A stretch of DNA of 64,000 nucleotides from Struthio camelus (Eukaryota; Chordata; Aves; Struthioniformes; Struthionidae): the NCBI RefSeq assembly GCF_040807025.1, contig NC_090947.1:2976001-3040000 (forward strand), in the 5' to 3' direction. A program made the translations under genes and the position numbers. Shown piece by piece: positions 13,694 through 25,800 of the stretch. The notes below the pieces were generated by a model. It made no database searches. It was given only the letters and a program-made list of their open reading frames with translations, and was not told the origin of the DNA. Position 1 is the stretch's first letter, and each line of letters begins with the position of its first letter.

Positions 13694-16600
13694 ACAAATC
13701 AAAGAGGATGGGGAGATGCGAGCGGGTGTCTGTGTACCTACAGTTACGCCAGGAAACACCAGCATGAGGTAACCACTTGTGACCCAGTGGTATCACAACC
13801 CCAATCTGAGCACACAGGGAAAAGGTTTATTGGGTATCAAAGTCGTTTTCCTTCACTGCCTCCCTTTCTCATAAAAGCTGCCAGCAGAACATGTTTAATA
13901 TTAAGCTGTTTGAGGGAGCGGATACATTGTCCAATTAAACATGCCTCCTTGCCAAAAAGCTTCATGCACGTGGACAGCAAGAGGAAACCAGACCCGCAGA
14001 AACTCCAGCAATGGATGTTTAGCCCACAGGGCGGCGAATAGCATGGCTAGGCGAAGAGGGGTTTTGTGCCACATGGGACCAGTTAGGTGGAGACTGATAC
14101 TCCATATCTACTGCCACCCCAGATTTGTTCTGTGGCTCCAGACAAGTCATTTCATCTGTCTCTGTCTCCATCTCTCCATGCCCAATAAAACCAGCCCTGT
14201 AGGCTGGGAAACAGCTCTCCTGTTAAGCTCCTACCTGGGAAATGCAGCAAGCCAGCCTCATCTCATAAAGCAAAGAGCCACAGAAATATTTCCTGGGAAG
14301 AGCGCACCCGACTTGTCTTCAGCAGTCTTACTGCATGAGTGCACTGTAAAAGGGAGACTGCATGTACAGAGCCTCCCATCCTTGCTTAGCCTCCTCCTCA
14401 CCACAGCCTGCCCTCTTTGCCTCCCACTCCTAAGGGGAGCTGCAGTGGAAATGGTAGGGCTTCACTTCACTTGATCTCACCAGCCCAAGGGAAACCAGAA
14501 AGTCACATGGGAGCAGCCCTAGGACTCGCCATCCTGGCGGTCATGGGCTTTGCCTTGCAAGGGACAAACTCGGCGGCTATCCAAAGGGCTGGCAGCAATA
14601 ACTGAAGTTACCAACAGGATTGGGGACTACACTTCTGAAAGACATGTACTGGTAAGTGCAGGTCAACAGATAGCTGTCACACATGCTGCTGCATGTAAGG
14701 AAACTATACCCACAAAATTAAACACACCATGTTCCACTCTGCTGTTGTCCACCACTGCCTGGAGAGCAACACTGCACAGATCTGCCCCAGAACTGCAAGG
14801 ATCTTTCACAGTGCTGTACAAGGAATTGTTGCAAGTAGCAAGGATGCCATCTCTGCCTCACCAGAATTAATATACTGGCCAGAGTTGCCTGGAAGCAATG
14901 GTTGAGCTGCACGTCCTGCCAGAAGGGTTTGCTCACCTCCCAGGTCTTGCTTCGGGACTAAGACTACAAACTTAGCTTGATCTGTTATTGCCAACTTTTC
15001 CCCTAGCAGAAAGCAGATCCTGATAGGAAGCAACAATAAGACACACAGAGGCAACTCTCATGCCATAGTCCAGTTTAGTTCCTCATTTCTTTCTCCATTG
15101 TTTTTGAAAAGCTACAGTCTCTCCTCACGATTAATCCCAACACGCACCCTAGGGAGAAGTTGGCAAGGACTTGTGAGACTTTTGAGGGCCTGCAATGGCT
15201 ACTATTTCTCATTCTCTTTGAAGGTACAACCCCTGTCCACACCAGCCTGACTTCCAGGACCATTTCATCTGGCAGGACAAGGCTGCCTCTTCTATTTTAC
15301 CACCCAGAAAGCATTGCACAATGGAGGGAGCAGGCTGAGTGAATCAGGGCTAGATCCAAGATTACAGCCATGTCAGAGCACGTCCATGGTCCTACCACAC
15401 ACACCATGCCAGAATTTCAAAACCCAACTAACACAGACTTTAACTGCATGCTTACCTTCTACCCTGTCCTAACTCTGGGGTAAATGAGGCCATGTCAGCC
15501 AACCCCAGAAAAATGTGTCAGGTGTAACAGGTGATAATCTTCAGAGATATCTCTCCCTCCCAGTTCCCAGCAATGCCCCCAGCAGCAGGCAGTTCTAGTT
15601 TGGAATGGCAGAAAAATGAAAACCATGTCTGTATATCAGTGTTAATTCTCAAAGGAAAAGAGATCAATTGAATAACTACTGCTTGCAAGCATTGCAACCA
15701 GGACGCTATTCCTGGAGCAGGATTTACAACTTCTGCAGCAGCCAGGCTTCTTAGAAGTCAAAGCCAGGACAAACAGATCTCACATTCCAGCCTTGGGTAC
15801 AGAGGAATGAGTTTCACCAGCATTCAGCAAAGACAAAAAGCGGCAAAGGATTTTGACAAGTTCCTCCTTTCTTCCTTCTTCAAATGCTCAGAACTCCCCT
15901 GTAACCAGACACAAACCAGAACCTGAAAGGATCAAATGGAGTCTCTTTCTTAATGGTAAATTCCATCCTGCTCAGGTGTGGATTCCACCAGTTTCTGAAC
16001 ACCTCTACCCCTTATAGGATGATAAAAATCAATTTCGTCTCCCAAGACATCCAGAAAAGATAGCAGGTACCAGCAAATGGGCACACGCTGGGGGCCAATC
16101 ATGTCAAGGCTGAACATGTCATGCCTACTTTATCTTAGCATTAGTTTGTTCAATTTTTTTTACAAGTATCAGCTCCCTTGCACAATAGAAACTCTGGGAT
16201 GAATTTTAAATGCAGGATTTTGATTCCCAAATTAAGCAACGTGGGGAACCAGAAAGAAGCAAATCTGTAAATCAGTGGCTTGATGAATCACACTTATATC
16301 TCATTTCAGGAAATCCAGAGTGGCATTGCTCTGCTATTCTGGCACTATAACACAGCACAATCCAGTTCCCCCAGAGTGCTGGTATCCCACTTTCTGCCGG
16401 AGCTGCACAAGAGCTGAAAGGAAGGTGCCTCCAGCAGTGAGATAAAAAACACAGAGAGACCCTATTCTTCAGCCTTCTTTTGCTACAATTTTTAGCACAC
16501 AGCTGGAAGAAGCACAATCTTATTTGGCATGCCTGTGACCCCATCCAGCAATGCTCCATGGCTACAAACTTACATTTCTCCTTCTTAGACTTCTGTGCAG

Positions 16601-18040
16601 GCATACAATTCAAGCCTGGGAACACACTCTCCCATAGGTGCAGCAGCCTACAAATCAAACAGTGGATGCAGCCCTTATTCCCTGTATAGCACCACTGTCT
16701 GGGATTCTGTCTCCAGGCCATGCTGTGTAAACTGTTGATACACAAGCAGGTGGAGGAATGAGGTGTGTCTGTCTCTCCCAGAGAAAACCAGAGCAAGTGT
16801 CATAGGTTTAAATGCCCAGTTATCTGTGAACATGCTCAGTACGCATTATGCTAATTGAGATAAAGTTTTCTCAGGCACACAAGGTCTGGGTATCATTTGT
16901 ACCCGGAGGTTTTGTTTGGGAGGGTGGAGAACAACAGCAGAAATCAAATAGTTAGGAGTGGTCCCATCAGATAGAAAAGGCTAGGTTGGATTCCAACAGC
17001 TGCAGAGGAATTACACAGCACCAGCAGACAAGGCTCTTGTTTTGATCTTGCTATGAATACCTATTTGGCAAACAAAATTTAGACCTGGGAACTGCAGCAG
17101 AACTGCACATTTCATGCCATCCTGCTGCCTCTAGCGCTAACAGGAGGACGCTATCTGATTAGCAGCTATGTGAAGAATGCTGCCCTCTTATCAAGTTTAA
17201 AAGGTTCAGATTAAATGAAGTCGTTCTCATTGAATTACTGCAAGGGGAAATAGTTTTTTCTTTCTCAGAAAAGCTCTCTAACATGGCGCCTGAGCTTGTT
17301 CCTCTAGCCCAATACATATTTCCAACTCACGACACCAAAACTGAAGCAAAGCACTGTGCTGGGCAGCCAGAATTCAAGAAAGGTTTGCTCATCATTGCAG
17401 CAAGAGGGAGACAGTACCTTCTCACCAGTTCACCAAAAATACAAGCTGGGACTGCAAAACAGCATCTAGCTGTCAGAAAAAACTTGGAACCTAACTCTCT
17501 TCAGCCTTGAGGAAAGCATCAGGGAAGGAAGGAGTAGGTCAGAATACACCCCCTGTCCAGAAAGAGCTGCCAACAGTGTTGCTCTAGATTGCTTTTACCT
17601 GAACACAGCCTTCACAGAAATGCAGGGTCACCCCAAGTCATTCTCCATATGTGTTGAGGCCTTACACCCTGTGCTCAGTGGCCTCATGTTATTTACCCTC
17701 TAAGGCACACACTGATTTAACTCTCTCCGCTGGGAAACAAGGACAGGCAAAGACAGACTTCAAACAATAGCACCTGCAAAGCATGGCAAACCCAGTGCTT
17801 TATGACGCTTCAGTGATCTCTTGCACCCTGGGCACCCTATTCATGTCTGCATAGCATCACTGCAGCGCTGATTTCCCAGTTCCGATCTCACAATGGACTC
17901 TGGGTACACAGTGTGTGAGAGAGGGGATTGACTGCCTTTCCCAAGGTCATGCTTTTCTCAGTGCACCCATAATCTGCATACACCTCATCCTCATACTAAA
18001 ACCCAATTGTTAGAAGAAAGTAGAGCACATAAAGAAAAGG

Positions 18041-18060
18041 TTTTTTTTTTTTTTTTTTTT
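18041..18060. repeat. Poly(T) run
   Basis: This is 20 T in a row, the longest homopolymer in the window. It could be the reverse complement of a retroposed poly(A) tail, but I recognise no retrogene to its left. Confidence 0.9.
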
Positions 18061-21000
18061 GAGTTGCTCAATTACTTTTATGCTCTTCTTTTACCATTTG
18101 CTGTTGACCACTGCTGAAAACAAGGTTTGATTATGTAACTGACTGATTATGTTACTTTACAGGGCAAGGTATTCAAGAGCAGGGCTGCGTACATCTCACT
18201 CAAAGTTTGCTAAATTAGCCCCTCGGTAATCTCAGGCTCCACATGACTCCCACCAGAACTCTTCTCCCAGCCTCAGTCCTTGCTGGCAGAACAAGGCCAA
18301 CAGAGCCAACAGCTTGTGGCTGCTTCTTTGTTAAAGCTGTTCAGAAGTGGTGCCAAAGCTCAGGGTCTCAGCTGAGCTTGATCTGCAGGGCTCAGAGGCC
18401 TTTAGGAAATCTCTGTGCTGCTGCTCTGGGGAACTGGGCACCTTGTGGAATAGGTGCAATGAGAACAATGCTACTCCAACGTTATTCTGTTGCAAATACA
18501 TGTCCAATACCAGCAGCTGACATAAGCGTGAACATAGCACGTAGCCCGGCATCAGCCTTTCTATTTTCTAATGTGGAGGAAGCTGACCCTACCACAAGGG
18601 TATGAGCAGGAGCAACGGGGAACCTTAGAAATAGAGGAGTTTAGAGCCAGGCAGCAGCCTCACAGCAGAAGGCTGTCACAACTCACCCTTGCGTCGCTTG
18701 AACATTTTTCTTACCAAAGTCACAGGCCAGCAACAGATACCAAGGATAAACGCCATTCCTATTTCATGCAGTTTTGAATGCCCATATCATCTTTCAACCA
18801 GTGTTTTATAAAACACTCACTTCACTGTGCTCAGTTTTGACTGACACAGATGGGAGCTCCCAGTGCCAAGCACCTCCATCTTGCCTGAGACCATGCACAA
18901 GCCAAAAGGCCAGGAGCATATGAAGCAGACCCAAGCCCTTTTATCAAGCCTTGAACCTTCTTTTTTCTCAAAGGCTTCCTTTAAGATGGCTTTTGAGATT
19001 CTCCATAAAGGCTCAGTGTGCACTAAACCTGAGGGCATTCATTTCTTGAGAGCAGACTGTCAAGTTATGGTGTGCCATCTCACCTCTTCTTGCTCTGGTT
19101 GCTTCCATTAACTTTCACACAAGTGATTCATTTTGCCCAGGCTTTTGTAAACAGAATTTGAAGCCAGCTGGAATTTGTTGTGCATCTAGATTACACTTGC
19201 TCATCAAGCTATTCCACAGAAGGGATTCATTTCGTTTTTTGTCTGTGGTGGGGACAGAGCAATGCACATCTATGAAATGAAAGAAAATCTGCTGCTGAAA
19301 TAAAACAGAATTTAGGTAGTATGGCTAACATCTAAACCTCACTGCTATTAAAATATGAAAGTATCATTGAAGGAGGAAGGGGAGGAAGAAACTATTGGAT
19401 CCCTTAATTGTAACTCTGCACCAAATGTCATTGCTGAAAAGGTGGGATGAGGGGAAGGAATGAACATTTTTATGAAAGGTGAGGAATCAACACCTTAAGC
19501 TAAAATGCAAAGCCTGAGGGGGCTCAGATGTGTGCAGATAACTTCTGCAGAGAGGCTGACCTTTCAGGTTGACCTGAAACCCTGCAAGGTTTCAGCTGTC
19601 CTCCTGCTGACAAAGAATTAACGGACATGTTGGGAAAGCACAAAAATTCACCAGTCAACAGCAGCAAAGGCCAGAGGGGGAGGGTTAAAAGAGCAAATCT
19701 GAAATGCAGTAAGCCAAATTTTTTGAAGTGGGACAGATGTTGGCATGAAATCACAAGTTCTTGAGGCTAACAGACAATCATGACAATCTCATCCAAGGCT
19801 GTATCATGACAAACATTCCCTTTGGAGGCAGGACCCATTCCCACCTCCTCTTCCTCTTCTTTCACTCCACTTGTGCAACTGCACAGGGAACCCAATGGGG
19901 TGTCACTGGAATACTGGACTACTAACCTACTGCGGGATGTCAGGGAAGTCAGTGGCTCTTTCTATAAAATAGGGCTGATATAGCTATAAATTAAACAGAA
20001 CACCTTTCCTAGTGAACTTGCCTTTGTAAAACAGGCAGATTCATGCATGGAACGTGATAAGCAGAAGGCAAACTTCGCCATCCATGAATATAAGCAATGA
20101 GAAGTCAGGATAGCAGGGCAGACTGCAGATAATATCAAACACACACCAGGTACGGCACAAAAGTCAAAAGAAAGCTGTGGAGAGGACTTCAGCCATTTCA
20201 CCTTTTCCTATATAATAAAGAATTGGAGACAGACTCATCCAACTAGCACAGCACAGACTTAAAAAGCCAAAGACTTTAAGAGCTGGCTAGCTAAGAGATG
20301 CTTTCTTGCGGTGCTGGAGCAGGGAAGAGGGAAGAGAAAAAACACAGCAAAAGCTCCTTCCTACAGCAAGAGAAGAAAAAGACATTTCCTTCATATTTAG
20401 TTATAAGTAGCTTTAAAGCAGAGTTAAATGTGGATTAAAAAAAAAAGTATGCCTAACATACTCAGTCATACTGCACTGCTTGCCATATAAGTAAAAGCTG
20501 TTTTTTTCTGACCAGAATTAAGCTCCTTTCCATCCAAAGCACAGCTCAGCTCACACACACTTTGTTGAACAGTCCAGCTGGAAAAGCCAAGGAAGACTAT
20601 TCTGAATACTCTGCACCACACTGTGCCCCAAAATTAAACAGAGCACCTTTCCTAACATTACACACAGCACAAAATGCCTTTCTAGGAGATCTGACACAAG
20701 GTCGTATGCACAGAGCCAAGTGAATTACAACACCTGGAAAACAGAGCAATACCCAAACGCAGGACACCTGTAAAAACAGAGCTGGACCACTCAAAGAAAG
20801 CTTAAAACCATTGCAGATGTATTTTTCATCTCCACACTCATTGCTGATTGCTGCAAGATGGCACTCCAAGCATGGAAAGAAAAGCTAACACACTAATTGC
20901 TCCAAGATCTCCTTGCATATAAGAAGGCAACAGCGGCTCAGACTGGCAGGTCCATAGGTGTCTGCAGAACTGACTGATGCTGAAAAGAGGACTACCTGGA

Positions 21001-22579
21001 AAAGTCATGGGATAAGGAACCACATGGCTGTGTTGCAACATCCTCGGGTACACTGCCTAGACAACCAGCCTCTGGAAGCTGAAAATTCAGAGATCTTGCA
21101 ATGTTTCAATAGAAGTGCACAACACGTACCCCAAACATTTCTGTAGGTCAAGAGGAGCGGTCACCTCTGTGCAGCTGAACAGGACCTGCTACACTAGAAG
21201 GAAGTCCCATTGACCCAGTTGCAAGACTTGCAGCCAGTGTGCTTTTTGTGTAAATAACCATACATCCTGCATAGAGACCGGCCTCATAGGAGGCACTGCT
21301 CCAAGACAAGGTTTAGGACTAACACCAAGACTGACAAGGTACCTAGAAAGGCAAAATGCATTATGAACTGTCTTGTGACAAGCAGGAGATGGGAGAGGAG
21401 TGCGCAACAGCACACGCACATTGCCAAGGTGGTGGGAGGACCATGGCTGAGGAGTTCTTTTTTCTCATTAGGCCCTAAGGCCAGAAAACTTCACAGGACT
21501 GACTATACCAATTCTGCCGAGTTTCTCACATGTCCAAGGAATAGTGCTGGCCTCGTATTCAGACACTTGCTTGTTACCATGAATGCCCCAGCTGTGTTAG
21601 CACAGGACAGCACCAAAGCAGAGTGAACAGTGCTTTTGTGACTAAAGAAACTCTAAAGCCATAAAACATGGAAACAAAGAGCTAAGAGATCAGTGAGGAG
21701 AGCCACATATTTTTTTTTCCTGTTCATTTATCTTGGTATTTAACAGGGCCTCCAAGATTCTTCTTAAAGGAGTCTTTTTATAATAGTTTCGATATAGGAA
21801 GGAGCATTGGCTAGCCATTGGCTTAATTCAAAAGCGTTGCCCTGAATACTGAAATGCCTGGCAGCACTTTTATTCAGTGACTGAAGTATTTAGCCCCTTG
21901 CTGGAAATGCAGAATTACTGCAGGCTAAATCTGGACAGCATTGCTTAAACCAGTGCCAAGGTGCTTCATTTGTGTGACTAACTAATACCAAATGAATCAT
22001 TTCTTTAAAAAGCTTGGATTTTCAGGGACTTGCAAAAATAATAACTACTTTTACTTTGTCTTTTATACCCAACAAACATTTTGATCTATGGCTTCCTTTC
22101 AGAGGAAGGAATTATGAGTACAACTGCTGGTAATTATTAGGAAATTTTTACTTTAAAGCACAGATAATTTGCTCTTTAAATTGAGCTCACACTTATTTCC
22201 TTCCCTCTATAAACTTGTCTTTATGCTTTCTTGCTTTGATGCCGATGTCCACTAAGAGATTTTGAGAACAAGTGAATACATTTTTTTTTTAAAGCATGTG
22301 CGCTCTTCCAACAAAACTAAGAAAATATCGTGCATCACAGAGCAAGAAATTAACTCTGCGAGAGCTAGGAGGATATAGATTTAATTTCTCTTGATTTAAC
22401 ACAACAGCAACGATATGTATAATACTATATGTCACAGTCTTGATGAAGAGAAAGCTCATAATTGATTTTAAGTCTTCCCTGTAACATCAGATAATCTTTT
22501 ATACATATACTACATAACATTCAAAGAAAGAGCATCCTGAATTCATCAGTGAGGAATAAACCAGAATAAAGCAATTTGC

Positions 22580-22741
22580 TTTCTTTGAGTCTATTCTTTT
22601 ATTCTGTAGCTGGAAAATGAATTACCCAGCATTTTTTCCGTCCTACACAGAATTGATGCAGAGCAGGCATGCTGCACTCAGCTTCTTCTTCACTCAAGTT
22701 CTCTGGTCGATCACTGTTAGGGCTTCAAAGCGAGGCAGATT
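22580..22741 (-). other. NDUFA10: NDUFA10 3' untranslated region (proposed extent)
   Basis: This is the stretch between the stop codon and the expected cleavage site 15-25 bases past the nearest AATAAA on the minus strand. The length, about 160 bases, is inferred. A further AATAAA on the same strand lies at about 21868-21873 and could give a longer transcript. Confidence 0.5.
22598..22603 (-). promoter_or_regulatory. Polyadenylation signal AATAAA for NDUFA10
   Basis: The canonical hexamer on the minus strand lies 139 bases past the stop codon, and T-rich sequence follows on that strand. It is the first AATAAA after the stop. Position and sequence support it; use is not proven. Confidence 0.55.
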
Positions 22742-22810
22742 TCATTTCAGCCAGATCCACTTGTCACCAACATCAGCATTGTAGCCTTTCCTAAAATTGC
22801 GACCAGGAAG
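22742..22810 (-). CDS. NDUFA10: NDUFA10 terminal coding exon
   Basis: The coding part is 69 bases, 22 residues and a TGA stop at 22742-22744. It starts LPGRNFRK directly after the acceptor TTTCTCTAG and ends [14 protein letters not shown]. The tryptophan-rich C-terminus is a hallmark of NDUFA10. The reading frame continues in phase 0 from the exon 14.7 kb upstream. The exon then runs into the 3' untranslated region. Confidence 0.96.
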   Translation of the reverse strand, partial: LPGRNFRKGYNADVGDKWIWLK

Positions 22811-25800
22811 CTAGAGAAAGCAGAAATTTCAGTCAGAAACATTTTTCTTCTCACTGTTTACTGAACTTTTAGATTCTCTATAAAGTAGCTAGTGCTATCT
22901 GCAAGAGCCCAGTCTGAAACATTCTATTTTTTTCAGAATAAAGATTAGCACTTTTAGGAAATTCATCCCCCTTTGAAAAAAAACTTGAACTGCACAGCTG
23001 GTGGAAAAACCTGCAAAATATACTACACTATTTAAATACTAGGCCAATATCTCACTAACACAATAGCATATTACATCTGGATTCATCCAGTTCTTCTCTT
23101 ATATTCCCTTGTTCCTCCGTTTGGTAAGAGATACCCCCTGAGAGATTTAACCATAGCATGCAGTAGAGGAACGGAATCAGCCAGTAGAATCTCATGCCAA
23201 AATAGGCACACATTATTAAATGCATGAAATATTGAGTCAATTATTACATTAAATTAAACTATTCAAATGAAATTGCTTATTTAGCTTTCAGAGCTGAACT
23301 TAACTTCATTAAAGCAGAAAGCAGTATCTGCCTGTCTTCATAAGCAAAGCCAGAAACCACTATTTGCTGCAAAAAACAAAATTTCGCAACCCTCTACCCA
23401 AATTTCATAGTTACACCGAGAGAAGCAGCAGCCTTCACTTGTTACCTCTGAACCTCACTGAAGCAATACTTCTTCTACACAGACCCTTAATGCTCCAGTG
23501 AGTTAACCTCTACCGAAGCAGCTCACAGACATGGTGGCTAGCCTGACTGACCTTTTTGGATCAGTGGTCCCCAAACCATGACTCAGGGAAACAGCAATGC
23601 TACAGGAAATTCCAATTCTTATGATGCAGTTTGGCAGTTTGTTAAGTATTGCCACACACAGGACAGCCCAGGACTAGGAACCCCTGCAAGTAGGCCTTTC
23701 CAGCAAGAACCTTCTGACAGGGTCTCAGAGTTAGGGCTGGTATAAACAGACATGTCTCTCTGGAGACACAAGAGGACCGTGCAAGGAACAGTTCAAATCT
23801 AGGAAACCAAGGAACAGACTGCAGAGGGAAAGGAGGGATGGACTGGCACAGAAGGATAGCAGCTACATTACAAAAGCTGAAGGGTCTGCACGCTCACCAG
23901 ACAGGGAAAGCAAAAAGAGACGGAAACATGTGATGCCTTTCTTGGTAGTTCATCTAGGCAGCTAGCTTCACAGATATCTCTCAGTCAAAGCTCTGCAGGA
24001 GAGTTCAGAAGGAAAGGGATGTGCATATCCTGGCAGATGATGCATAGGAACAGAAAGTCAAGCCTGGCCCTCTTGGCCTGCTGCTGTGCGCAGCAACACC
24101 ACAAAAAGCACTCCAGGTTGCATGATAGACACAAACATTCCATTGCAAAGCTGGTCTACCTTTAAAATCCAGAGAAAGAGGCTGATTAAGTAGCAGCCAC
24201 TTTAAAGGATTATAGACACAGCATGGAGGACTACAAGAAAAAGCCTGTCAGGATGGTTAAAATAGCAAATGCTCCTTACACGGCTTACAAGCTCTCCCTG
24301 CACACTAAGACAGTGTTCCTCCAGGAGAAACAGGCTATATCAGGTCAGCAAAAGCACTCCTACATGACAGAAGACCATCTCACCACAAGTTTGCCAAAAA
24401 TACTGTCATCAAAATCATCTTACCAACTTGTTTTACAAAAGCAGCACATATTTTCAATGCAGTTTCAGTCTGAATAAACATAAACCATGGCGCTGCATCC
24501 ACTGGATAACAAAGCCATGAGAACAAAACCTCCAAGCTACAGGATCAGGACATAAAATAGATACTTTGACAATTATTCTAAACTGAGCGATCTTAAGGAG
24601 GAAACAGACGTAGATGCATTTCAACCTTTAGGTCTCAGATGTTAAAGCAGTGCTCTTCAGAAAGTACTGAGCAATGACCTAAAATGCCAGAAACGTTTAA
24701 GGTTCTATCTCAAGAAACATCTTGGTTCTTATCCCTATAAGTAAATGAGACATAAAGACAACATCTACCTTTGAGATATAACCCTGGCATCAAAAAGCAA
24801 AGCACCATCAAAAAGTAAATGAACTTTGTGAGAAAGTCTGAGGCAAGCAAAGATGCTATTACAAAACTCCTCTTTTAAAAATATGCCATCAGCTGAAAAA
24901 TTATTACAAATAATTAAAGTTATTACAAAGAATTAAACTCAGATCATCTATGCATCTCCAAAGAGACAAACGCTTGCCCCACACAGGACCCCAAACTTGT
25001 CTTTTCAAAAAACTGTGAAACATCCTGTTTAAGAGAGCTGTCCCTGTGGAAAGAAGCATGACTAAGTCTTGATGTAATCTATACACAGGCCACAGAAATA
25101 GCTATTTACTCCAGGATGAAGTCTGTGTGTGTTTTTGTTTATTTTTTTAAATTAAGATCAGAAAATAAGACATTTCTTTCCATAAAATATCGAGCCAACA
25201 AAAGACTTCTACCTCTTTCATAACCCATGTACCATCCCACCTTGTCAGAAGCCATTACAAGTCATTCTTGATCAACTTTTCTAAGGTTTTTCATTTAAAG
25301 TTGTCTTTAATGTCTCATCTAAATATCAGAAGAAATCATGCAGTCCTGTTAAGAATTACTCCTGCTGAGAAAGAGTTGATGTGAGACAAAAATAAACGAT
25401 TACGTTATCTCTGCCATCTAAATTTACAGCAGTGGGCTAGGGAAGACATCGAACCTGCTGTGACCAGCCTGTATCTATCAATTCTAGGACAAAAACAGCT
25501 TTCCCTGATCTTCTCCAGGAAGCATGTAATTGTCCCTTTGATACTTCAGGAGACTCTGAGATAACTAGATTATTAAAGCAACAGGAGCCCTCTGAGAAAA
25601 TGCAGGAGTTTACAGTTTCATTTCTCGGTAAATCTCCCCTCTTGAAAAGACACAATATCAATCCCAACAGAATCCAAATTCATTGTCCAGAACAAATTCC
25701 CCATGTGTCTTTGGTTAGAGACATGCAGTACATCAAAGCAATTTTTATAATAAATATTCATCCATACTCAATCATTCACAGCAGGCCTTGGCATAAGCAC

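Larger units (their letters stand above)
1..22579. other. Intergenic DNA downstream of NDUFA10
   Basis: I see no exon chain, RNA gene or recent transposon here. The open frames are short (177 codons at most), lack recognisable domains and overlap one another on both strands, as random open frames in moderately GC-rich DNA do. The stretch contains an old CR1 relic near 6.7 kb, T runs at 9633-9648 and 18041-18060, a TTTA repeat at 581-598, and inverted repeats at 10382 and 13658. In mammals HDAC4 lies on this side of NDUFA10, so this is probably the NDUFA10-HDAC4 interval; no HDAC4 coding sequence is seen. Confidence 0.7.

Noticed and set aside
13941..14474. 177-codon plus-strand open frame
   Set aside because: It is the longest frame in the intergenic part, but it has no recognisable domain, no codon-use signal I can point to and no splice context.
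16272..16796. 174-codon open frame on the minus strand
   Set aside because: Its composition is rich in Cys, Trp and Ser without any domain or homologue I recognise. There is no supporting exon chain. It reads like random open sequence.
18041..18060. Poly(T) run as the tail of a retrogene
   Set aside because: No coding or known small-RNA sequence is recognisable on the left side of the run, where the retrogene body would lie.
24223..24477. 84-codon plus-strand frame starting [13 protein letters not shown]
   Set aside because: It looks protein-like at its start but lies alone in an intron, antisense to NDUFA10, with no motif or neighbouring exon.
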